Below, one piece after another: positions 37,208 to 43,605 of a stretch of DNA of 64,000 bases. The DNA comes from CAWJJM01 sp963843275 (GTDB lineage Bacteria > Acidobacteriota > Thermoanaerobaculia > Multivoradales > JBCCEF01): the NCBI GenBank assembly GCA_963843275.1, contig CAWJJM010000009.1:124001-188000 (forward strand), given 5' to 3'. The position numbers and the translations under genes were made by a program. The notes under the pieces were generated by a model that made no database searches, was not told the origin of the DNA, and was given only the letters and a program-made list of their open reading frames with translations. The first letter of the stretch is position 1. Each line of letters starts with the position of its first letter.

Positions 37208-38734
37208 CTAGGGGGTCGCCAGGGCGGCTTCGATCGCCTCCACCGTGCGCGGGGCGGCTCCGGAGAGGAGGCGCGGCGCGTCCGCCGTGACCAGCACGTC
37301 GTCCTCGATGCGGACGCCGAGCCCGGCGTAGCGGTCGAGGGCGGTGCGGATCCTCTCCTGGGCGGCCGGCGGCAGGGCGGCGAAGGTGCCGCTGGCGGTC
37401 ACGTCGTCCGGGCGCACGTAGAGCCCCGGTTCCAGCGTCCACACCATCCCCGGCTCGAGAACGCGGGTGCGGTCGAAGACGTCGTGGACCGCCAGCCCGA
37501 GAGGGTGGCCGAGGCCGTGGGGGAAGTACCAGGTGACCTGCTCGGGGACGTTGTCGGCGATCAGCCCCAGGGCGAGGAGCTTCTCGCCCATGCGGCGGAT
37601 CGCCTGGTCGTGCAGGTCGGCGTAGAGCACGCCGGGGCGGATCGCGGGCAGCATCGCGTCGGAGACGTCGAGCACGGCCTGGTAGATGGCCCGCTGGTCG
37701 GGGGAGAAGGTGCCGTCGGCGGGGAAGGTGCGGGTGACGTCGGCGGTGTAGCCGCCGACGTCGGCGCCGACGTCGAGCAGCAGCAGCCCGCCGCGCTCCA
37801 CCGGCCCCTCGCCGCCCTCGTAGTGGAGGATGGTCGAGTGGGCCCCGGACCCGACGATCGAGGGGAAGCCCCAGCAGCAGGCGCCGAGGTCGCGGAAGGT
37901 CTGCTCGAGGGTGGCCTGGACCTGGTTCTCCCGCTCGGCGGTGAGGGCCCGGCGCATCGCCGCCCGGATCCCCTCCGCGGTGACGTCGATGGCGTGCTGG
38001 AGCAGCGCCACCTCGGCCGGGCTCTTGACCTGGCGCAGGTCCCACAGCGGCGGCGCCGCGTCGCGGATCCCCACCTCGGGCCACCGCGTGCGCACCTCCT
38101 CGGCCAGCCGCAGTGCGGGCGGCAGCGGCTCGCCGTCGAAGCTGCGCGGCCCGAGGTCGAGCCAGAGCTCGGCGCGGCCGGCGCGCACCGCCTCGAGGAA
38201 GTGGGGCAGGGCCGGGGCCCGGTAGTAGCGGTAGCGCCCGTCCTGCCGCCAGGAGCCTCCCGACAGCGCCGCCTCGAGGAAGGGGCGCAGCTCGCTCCGT
38301 GGCGCCACCTCGTCGATGCCGCTGGCGGCGCTGAGCTCCGCGGCGGTCGGCACCGGCCCCGTCCACAGCTCGGTGCGCGGATCGCTGCTCGGCGCGAAGA
38401 GCACCGTGCGGTGCCCGTCGCCCGGCACCATCACCAGGGCGGTGTCGGGGAACGCCACGCCGGTGAGGTAGAAGAGGTCGTCGTCCTGGCGGAACGGCCA
38501 GGTCACGTCCCCGTTGCGGGGTGCCGGCTCCGGCGCCGTCAGGACCAGCAGCGCGTCGGGGCCGAGCTCGGCCGCCACCCGCTCGCGGCGGGCCGCGTAC
38601 TCCGCGGCGGCCACGGGCGGCGGCGCCGCCGGGAGCGGCGCGGCGAGCGCGCCGACGGCGAAGGGGGCGAGGACGAGCGCCGCCGCGGCGGCGCGGCGCG
38701 GGGCGGTGCGGCGGGGCGGTCGGGGGCTGTGCAT
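37208..38734 (-). CDS. exported Xaa-Pro aminopeptidase (aminopeptidase P, M24B)
   Basis: 508 residues with a signal peptide (LVLAPFAVGALAAPLPA). The N-terminal AMP_N domain begins YAARRERVAAELGPDALLVL. The M24 metal ligands are in LLLDVGADVGGYTADVTRTF (two Asp), HGLGHPLGLAVHD (His), and EPGLYV and GVRIEDDVLV (Glu). It removes N-terminal residues next to proline, here in the periplasm or outside. A TAGGAT box lies 7 nt before ATG 38734 and no Shine-Dalgarno sequence is seen. Length is usual for bacterial PepP with a leader. Confidence 0.93.
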   Translation of the reverse strand: MHSPRPPRRTAPRRAAAAALVLAPFAVGALAAPLPAAPPPVAAAEYAARRERVAAELGPDALLVLTAPEPAPRNGDVTWPFRQDDDLFYLTGVAFPDTALVMVPGDGHRTVLFAPSSDPRTELWTGPVPTAAELSAASGIDEVAPRSELRPFLEAALSGGSWRQDGRYRYYRAPALPHFLEAVRAGRAELWLDLGPRSFDGEPLPPALRLAEEVRTRWPEVGIRDAAPPLWDLRQVKSPAEVALLQHAIDVTAEGIRAAMRRALTAERENQVQATLEQTFRDLGACCWGFPSIVGSGAHSTILHYEGGEGPVERGGLLLLDVGADVGGYTADVTRTFPADGTFSPDQRAIYQAVLDVSDAMLPAIRPGVLYADLHDQAIRRMGEKLLALGLIADNVPEQVTWYFPHGLGHPLGLAVHDVFDRTRVLEPGMVWTLEPGLYVRPDDVTASGTFAALPPAAQERIRTALDRYAGLGVRIEDDVLVTADAPRLLSGAAPRTVEAIEAALATP

Positions 38735-38741
38735 GGGCGCG

Positions 38742-38747
38742 ATCCTA
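38742..38747 (-). promoter_or_regulatory. -10 box of the aminopeptidase P gene
   Basis: TAGGAT on the minus strand, 7 nt before ATG 38734; leaderless geometry. Confidence 0.45.
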
Positions 38748-38763
38748 TCCCCCGCCCCGGTGC

Positions 38764-39924
38764 TCAGCGCTCGGCCAGGGGGCGCCAGCGCCGCCCGCGG
38801 GCGCCGGTGTAGACCGCCGCGGGGCGGATGAGTCGTCCGGCGGCGCGCTGCTCGAGGGCGTGCGCCGTCCACCCGGCCGTCCGGCCCACCGCGAAGGTGG
38901 GGGTGAACAGGTCGGTGTCCAGGCCCAGGCCGTGGAGCAGCAGGGCGGTGTAGTACTCGACGTTGGTGGCCAGCCGCCGGCCGGGGCGGTGGGCGGCGAG
39001 CAGGCGCAGCGCCACCGCCTCGACGTGGCGGGCGAGAGCGAACAGCTCGCGGTCGCCGGAGCCCTCGCGGTAGAAGCGCTCGGCGGCGGCGGCGAGGACG
39101 TCGGCGCGCGGGTCGCGCACCCGGTAGACGCGGTGGCCGAAGCCCATCAGCCGCTCGCCGGCGGCGAGCTTGGCGGCGAGGACCGCCTCGGCGCGCTCGG
39201 GAGTGCCGATGGCGAGCACCGCGTCGAGCGCCGGCCCCGGGGCGCCGCCGTGGAGCGGTCCCTTGAGCGCGCCGACCGCCCCGGCGACCGCCGACACCAG
39301 GTCCGAGCCGGTGGAGACGATCACCCGGGCGGTGAAGGTCGAGGCGTTGAGGCCGTGGTCCGCGACGGTGGCGAGGTAGACGTCGAGGGCGCGCACGCGG
39401 TCGTCCGACGGCACCTCGCCGGTGAGCTGGTGCAGATAGGCCGCGGCGTGGGAGAGGTCGTCGTGCGGCGCCACCGGCTCGTGGCCGCGGCGCAGGCGGT
39501 GGAACGCCGCCACCACCGACGGCGCGGCCGCGACCAGCCGCACGGCCTGGCGGCGGTCCTCGGCGTCCGACGGCGCGGCCGGCGGGCCGAGGTCGAGGGC
39601 GCCGAGGCCGGCGCGCAGCGCGTCCATCGGGTCGGCGGCGCCGGCGGCCGCGCGGGCCAGCAGCTCGAGCACCGCGGCCGGCAAGCGCCGCGCGGCGGCG
39701 AGCTCGCGGCGCAGCGCGGCGAGCTCGCCGGCGTCGGGAAGGCGGTCGTTCCAGAGCAGGAACACCACCTCCTCGAAGCAAGCGTGGGGGGCGATCTCGG
39801 CGAGGGGGAAGCCGGCGAGGACGAGCTCGCCGGCCTCGCCGTCGACGTGTGACAGGCGGGTGGTGGCGGCGATCACGCCCTCCAGTCCGGGGGCGGGAGC
39901 GGTCGGGGTCGTGGCGGATTGCAT
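38764..39924 (-). CDS. citrate synthase
   Basis: 386 residues. Active-site histidines are in DHGLNASTFTAR and GFGHRVYRVRDPR, and the catalytic Asp lies in NVEYYTALLLHGLG. KGPLHGGAPGPALD and the C-terminal RTAGWTAHALEQ are also present. This is the short bacterial type, which may also act as 2-methylcitrate synthase. ATG 39924 is chosen because AGGAGG lies 10 nt upstream; upstream codons fall in the operator region. It is divergent from an HTH-citrate synthase fusion (86 bp), which probably regulates it. Confidence 0.92.
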   Translation of the reverse strand: MQSATTPTAPAPGLEGVIAATTRLSHVDGEAGELVLAGFPLAEIAPHACFEEVVFLLWNDRLPDAGELAALRRELAAARRLPAAVLELLARAAAGAADPMDALRAGLGALDLGPPAAPSDAEDRRQAVRLVAAAPSVVAAFHRLRRGHEPVAPHDDLSHAAAYLHQLTGEVPSDDRVRALDVYLATVADHGLNASTFTARVIVSTGSDLVSAVAGAVGALKGPLHGGAPGPALDAVLAIGTPERAEAVLAAKLAAGERLMGFGHRVYRVRDPRADVLAAAAERFYREGSGDRELFALARHVEAVALRLLAAHRPGRRLATNVEYYTALLLHGLGLDTDLFTPTFAVGRTAGWTAHALEQRAAGRLIRPAAVYTGARGRRWRPLAER

Positions 39925-39969
39925 TCGTTGGTTCACCTCCTGCTGGACAGGGTGCCGCATCGACTGATA

Positions 39970-39996
39970 GATTGTCAATCTTGATTGTTGAATCAA
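39970..39996. promoter_or_regulatory. AT-rich double-palindrome operator between the citrate synthase genes
   Basis: Two adjoining palindromes stand out from the GC-rich surroundings: GATTGTCAATC (39970-39980) and TTGATTGTTGAATCAA (39981-39996; arms TTGATT and AATCAA). GATTGT occurs twice as a direct repeat. The site is 46 bp before one start and 15 bp before the other. It fits a binding site for the HTH-citrate synthase fusion, but this is inference. Confidence 0.55.
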
Positions 39997-40010
39997 CCCG
40001 GAGACGCACG

Positions 40011-41234
40011 ATGCCCCGCGAGCCCTTCCTCACCGCGTCGCAGGCCGCCGCCGAGCTCGGCATCTCGGTGGCCACCCTCTACGCCTACGTCAGCCGCGGC
40101 ATGTTGAGGTCGGAGCCCGTCGCCGGCGGCGGCCGCGGCCGGCGCTACCCGCGCGAGGACGTCGAGCGCCTGCAGCGGCGCCAGGCGGCGCGACGCGACC
40201 CCGCCGCCGCGGCCTCCGGCGCGCTCGACTGGGGCGTGCCGCTGATCGAGTCGGCGATCACCGCCGTGGAGGACGGCCGGCTCTACTACCGGGGACACGA
40301 CGCCGTGGAGCTGGCCTCCCGGGGCGGCTTCGAGGCGGTGGCGTCGCTGCTGTGGGGCGCGGGGGCCGCGGAGGGTGAAGCCGCCGCGGCCGCCGCGCCG
40401 CCCCCGGCCGCCGCGCCGCCCGCCGACGACGCCGGTCTCGGGCCGCTCGAGCGCTGCCAGGTGGCGCTGCCCCGCGCGGGCGCGGCCGACCCCGCCGCCT
40501 GGAACCTGCGGCCGGAGGCGGTGGCGGCCGCGGGCCGGCGCATCCTGCGGGTGATGGCGGCGGCGCTGTCCGGACGGCCGGCGGACCCCGCCGGGATGGC
40601 GGCCAGCCTCGCCGGCGGCTGGGGGTTGCGGGACGCCGCCGCCCGCCGCGCGCTCGACGCGGCGCTGATCCTGTGCGCCGACCACGAGCTGAACGTGAGC
40701 GCCTTCACCGCCCGCTGCGTGGCCTCGGCCGGCGGCAACCCCTACGACGCCGTGGCGGCCGCGGTGGCGGCGCTGAAGGGCAACCGCCACGGCGGCGTCT
40801 CCGCGCGGGTCGAGTCGCTGCTCGCGGAGGTGGAGGGGCGGGGCGGCGAGCGCGCCGTGCGCGAGCGGCTGCGCCGCGGCGAGCCGGTCCCCGGCTTCGG
40901 CCACCGCCTCTACCCGGCGGGCGACCCCCGCGCCCGAGCCCTGCTCGAGATCGCGCGGGGCGTGGGGCGCGGGGCGTCCGCCCTGGGTCCGATCGACGAG
41001 CTGGTGGAGGCGGCTGCGCGGCTGCTCGGCGAGCGGCCGGCGCTCGACGTCGCCCTGGTGGCCCTGGCGCGGGCGCTGGAGCTGCCGCCCGGCGCCCCGC
41101 TGACCCTCTTCGCGGCCGGGCGTGCCGCGGGCTGGGTGGCCCAGGTGATCGAGGAGGTCTCCCGGGGCCGGCTGATCCGGCCGCGGGCGCGCTACGTCGG
41201 CGTGGCCGTCGGCGGTGGAGCCGGCGCGGGATAA
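40011..41234 (+). CDS. MerR-type helix-turn-helix fused to a citrate synthase-like domain
   Basis: 407 residues. Residues 1-60 form a MerR/excisionase-type DNA-binding domain (LTASQAAAELGISVATLYAY, GRRYPREDVERLQRR). From about 75 a citrate synthase fold follows: DHELNVSAFTARCVAS (the first catalytic His region), GNRHGGVSARVESLL, and PGFGHRLYPAGDPRAR. The active-site Asp region near the C-terminus (ERPALDVALVALARAL) differs from the enzyme next door. It is probably a transcription factor that senses a citrate synthase ligand; residual catalysis cannot be excluded. Divergent from the true citrate synthase. Confidence 0.85.
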   Translation: MPREPFLTASQAAAELGISVATLYAYVSRGMLRSEPVAGGGRGRRYPREDVERLQRRQAARRDPAAAASGALDWGVPLIESAITAVEDGRLYYRGHDAVELASRGGFEAVASLLWGAGAAEGEAAAAAAPPPAAAPPADDAGLGPLERCQVALPRAGAADPAAWNLRPEAVAAAGRRILRVMAAALSGRPADPAGMAASLAGGWGLRDAAARRALDAALILCADHELNVSAFTARCVASAGGNPYDAVAAAVAALKGNRHGGVSARVESLLAEVEGRGGERAVRERLRRGEPVPGFGHRLYPAGDPRARALLEIARGVGRGASALGPIDELVEAAARLLGERPALDVALVALARALELPPGAPLTLFAAGRAAGWVAQVIEEVSRGRLIRPRARYVGVAVGGGAGAG

Positions 41235-41237
41235 CAT
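41232..41237 (+). promoter_or_regulatory. -10 box of the second PTPS-like gene
   Basis: TAACAT overlaps the stop region of the upstream gene and lies 8 nt before ATG 41246. Same TAACATCCGCC sequence as at 26210. Confidence 0.45.
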
Positions 41238-41245
41238 CCGCCGCG

Positions 41246-41740
41246 ATGAGCGACGCCCGTTTCCGGCTCTGTCTCGCCAAGGAGGACTTCAAGTTCTCGG
41301 TGGCGCACTTCACCGTCTTCTCGGCCGAGCGGGCGGAGCTGCTCCACGGCCACAACTACCGGGTGGCGGTGGAGCTGGCGGGGCCCCGCCTCGGCGAGCT
41401 CGGGCTGCTGGCGGAGGTCGAGGGGGTGAAGGAGGAGATCCGCCGCCTCTGCGAGCAGCTCGACAGCCGCGTGCTGGTGCCGGCCGCCAACCCCCACCTG
41501 CAGGTCTCCCCGGGCGAGGGGAGCGTCGCGATCGCCTACCGGGCGCGGCGCTACACCTTTCCCGCCGCCGACACCGTCCTGCTGCCGCTCGCCAACGTGT
41601 CGATGGAGCTGCTGGCGCGCCACCTGTGGCAGGCGCTGCTCCCCGCCCTCGCCGACGGCGCCGTCGACCACCTCACCGTGTCGGTCGAGGAGTCGTCGGG
41701 CCAGCGGGCGGTCTACGAGAGCTCGCTGCCCGGCGGCTGA
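41246..41740 (+). CDS. 6-pyruvoyl-tetrahydropterin synthase-like protein
   Basis: 164 residues. Zinc-ligand histidines are in FSVAHFTVF and LLHGHNYRVAVEL. A C-terminal Glu motif is in LTVSVEESSGQRAVYES. As in the 25808 protein, no cysteine is found before HGH (AERAELLHGH), so the classical PTPS/QueD proton relay is missing. The middle part is longer than in QueD (about 120 residues). A soluble metal-binding enzyme acting on a pterin-like compound is likely. It starts 11 bp after the HTH-citrate synthase gene, but with its own -10 box. The 3' end overlaps the convergent glycosyltransferase by 28 bp. Confidence 0.8.
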   Translation: MSDARFRLCLAKEDFKFSVAHFTVFSAERAELLHGHNYRVAVELAGPRLGELGLLAEVEGVKEEIRRLCEQLDSRVLVPAANPHLQVSPGEGSVAIAYRARRYTFPAADTVLLPLANVSMELLARHLWQALLPALADGAVDHLTVSVEESSGQRAVYESSLPGG

Positions 41741-42873
41741 GGCGGTCGCGGTGCTGCGTCCCGCCCGCCCACCGGCACCGCCCGGCCCTTCCACGGGACC
41801 AGGCGGCCGCGGCGGTGGTCGGCCCACCCCGCCAGCAGGGTGGCCCCGGTGAGCAGCGCGTCCGCGGGGTAGAGCAGCGCCCAGGCGGCGCGATGGCCGC
41901 CGCCGCGGCGCAGCAGGGCCGACGCTGCGACGCCGGCGCCCCACAGCACCGCCGCCTCGAGCGGCAGGCCGGCGGCCAGCGTCGCGACGAGCAGCGCCGG
42001 CGGCCCGAGGAGGACCGCGGCCGCGCCGGCGGCGGCGCGCGGCCGGGACCCGAACAGGCCCCCCAGGTTGCGCCGCCAGCCGTCGACGACGGCGCGTGGC
42101 CCGCGGTACATGCGCACCCGCAGGCCCTCGGGGGCCCGCAACAGACCGCTCTTGAAGCCGGCCTCGGTGAGCGCGGCGGCGAGGGCGACGTCGTCCACGG
42201 CGGCCCCGCGGACCGCCGCGAAGCCGCCGATCGCCGCCAGCGCCTCCTCGCGCACCAGGTAGAACTGACCGTTGGCCACCGGCCGGGCCTCGCCGCGGGC
42301 GGCGCGGTCCCAGTCGCCGAGCAGGGCGTCGAGGACCGCGAACACGGGCGGGGTCACCAGGTTCTCGGCCAGGCCTTCGACCTCCTGGTAGCCGGTCAGC
42401 GACACGGCGTCGAGGCCGTGGCGCCGGGCGGCGGCCAGGGCGCGGGCGTGCAGCTCGGGTCGGTGCCGGGTGTCGGCGTCGGTGGACAGGATCCAGCGTG
42501 GGCGCTCGGCGGCGGCCAGGTGGCGGTGGCCGGTGTCGAGGGCGTGGACCTTGCCGCCCCAGCCGGGGGGCAGCGGGCCGGCCTGGATCAGCGTGAGCCC
42601 GGGGCTGCGCGCGGCGCGCTCGCGGGCGATCGCCGCGGTGGCGTCGCTCGAGCCGTCGTCGATGACCACGACCCGGGCCGCGGCCGTCTGCGAGAGGAGG
42701 GTGTCGAGGCAGGAGGCGAGGTTGACCTCCTCGTCGCGCACCGGCAGCAGGACGCCCAGCGTGCCGGCCGGCGGGAGGGGGTCGGGCGGCGGCACCGGCG
42801 GTGCCCGCCGGCGCTGGCGGTCGACCGCCAGCGCCACGCCGCACAGGCCCGCCGCCGCCGCCCAGGCCGCCAT
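41713..42873 (-). CDS. membrane glycosyltransferase family 2 protein
   Basis: 386 residues. An N-terminal membrane helix (AAWAAAAGLCGVALAV) precedes the GT-A domain: TLGVLLPVRDEEVNLASCLD, VVIDDGSSDATAA, ILSTDADTRHRP (DxD) and NGQFYLVREEAL with VDDVALAAALTEAGFK. Several helices follow (about 285-345). The layout matches HpnI/HpnB-like and carotenoid-related family 2 enzymes, which act on lipid-linked or hydrophobic acceptors. The ATG at 42871-42873 is used; a GTG at 42886-42888 just after the selenoprotein stop codon is possible. Confidence 0.82.
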   Translation of the reverse strand: MAAWAAAAGLCGVALAVDRQRRRAPPVPPPDPLPPAGTLGVLLPVRDEEVNLASCLDTLLSQTAAARVVVIDDGSSDATAAIARERAARSPGLTLIQAGPLPPGWGGKVHALDTGHRHLAAAERPRWILSTDADTRHRPELHARALAAARRHGLDAVSLTGYQEVEGLAENLVTPPVFAVLDALLGDWDRAARGEARPVANGQFYLVREEALAAIGGFAAVRGAAVDDVALAAALTEAGFKSGLLRAPEGLRVRMYRGPRAVVDGWRRNLGGLFGSRPRAAAGAAAVLLGPPALLVATLAAGLPLEAAVLWGAGVAASALLRRGGGHRAAWALLYPADALLTGATLLAGWADHRRGRLVPWKGRAVPVGGRDAAPRPPQPPGSELS

Positions 42874-42898
42874 GCTGAGGGCGCGCACGTGCGCGCCC

Positions 42899-43135
42899 TC
42901 AGCGGTCCAGCCGGGCGCGCAGGGCGGCCGCCACCTCACCCGGGCGCGGGAAGCGGCCGGTGGCGTGCTTGGAGAACACCAGCTGGTCGCCCATGTGCAC
43001 CTCGAAGACGCCGCCGCGTCCCTTGACCAGCTCGCTCTCGATGCCGAGCTGGTCCCGGAGCTCGTCCGCCAGACCGGCGGCGCGGGGGCCGTAGTTTCAG
43101 GCCGTGCAGTACTCGATGCGCAGTGGCTCGTTCAT
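42899..43135 (-). CDS. SelW-like (Rdx family) selenoprotein with in-frame UGA
   Basis: 78 residues when UGA 43097-43099 is read as selenocysteine: MNEPLRIEYCTA-U-NYGPRAAGLA. The CxxU motif (Cys10, Sec13) sits in the beta1-loop-alpha1 turn, exactly where Rdx proteins have CxxU or CxxC. Downstream residues GRGGVFEVHMGDQLVFSKH and TGRFPRPGEVAAALRARL match the rest of the thioredoxin-like fold. A SECIS-like hairpin follows the UGA. TACCAT 7 nt upstream supports ATG 43135; ATG 43144 is an alternative. Gene callers that stop at UGA miss it. The family is thought to serve thiol redox control. Selenium insertion genes are not in the window. Confidence 0.85.
43066..43080 (-). promoter_or_regulatory. 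bacterial SECIS-like hairpin of the SelW gene
   Basis: On the minus strand CCGCC GGTCT GGCGG forms a 5-bp stem with a GGUCU loop, 16 nt after the UGA codon. Bacterial SECIS elements are short hairpins in this distance range with a guanine-rich apical loop that SelB binds. The stem is GC-only and fairly short. Confidence 0.55.
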
Positions 43136-43142
43136 CGCGGCC

Positions 43143-43148
43143 ATGGTA
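43143..43148 (-). promoter_or_regulatory. -10 box of the SelW-like gene
   Basis: TACCAT on the minus strand, 7 nt before ATG 43135. Confidence 0.35.
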
Positions 43149-43152
43149 GCAG

Positions 43153-43176
43153 CCGGCCGGCGCCGCGGCCGGCCGG
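43153..43176. terminator. GC-rich hairpin after the GlsB-like gene
   Basis: Two copies of the self-complementary CCGGCCGG (43153-43160 and 43169-43176) flank CGCCGCGG. It lies 21 bp downstream of the GlsB-like stop codon on the minus strand. No T-run. Confidence 0.35.
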
Positions 43177-43196
43177 GGACGGTGTGGCGCGCATCG

Positions 43197-43454
43197 CTAG
43201 CGGCGCAGGGCGCGGTAGATGACCAGCAGGAGCACGGCGCCGATCACGGCGATGATGAAGCTGCGGAAGTCCCACGCCGCGACGCCCCCGAAGCCGAGGG
43301 CGCTGGCGATGAACCCGCCGAGCAGGGCGCCGGCGATCCCCAGCAGGCTGGTGATGACGCAGCCGCCGGGATCGTTCCCCGGCGTCAGCAACTTGGCGAC
43401 GATTCCGGCCACCAGGCCGAACACCACCCACGAGATCAGTCCCCAGAGATTCAT
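43197..43454 (-). CDS. GlsB/YeaQ/YmgE family stress-response membrane protein
   Basis: 85 residues, three membrane helices: LISWVVFGLVAGIVAKLL, IGAVLLLVIYR at the end, and a Gly-rich middle helix after the signature PGNDPGGCVITSLLGIAGAL. The family (transglycosylase-associated protein) is small and stress-inducible; its biochemical role is unknown. The ATG at 43452-43454 is preceded by GAAGGAGGAAG, a strong Shine-Dalgarno sequence. Confidence 0.92.
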   Translation of the reverse strand: MNLWGLISWVVFGLVAGIVAKLLTPGNDPGGCVITSLLGIAGALLGGFIASALGFGGVAAWDFRSFIIAVIGAVLLLVIYRALRR

Positions 43455-43591
43455 CGCTTCCTCCTTCTCCCGTTCCGTGCTCGAAGAACCCCTCGGAGCC
43501 GTGCGGTCGCCGGGACACGTCGCCGTCTCCGCGGGCCGGAGCGCTGCTAGAGACGTGCCAGCGGGCGGCCGGCGCGGCGCCCCCCAGCCGC

Positions 43592-43597
43592 TATGAT
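43592..43597 (+). promoter_or_regulatory. -10 box of polA
   Basis: TATGAT, 8 nt before the polA ATG (43606). No Shine-Dalgarno sequence; leaderless geometry. Confidence 0.55.
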
Positions 43598-43605
43598 GGC
43601 GCCCC

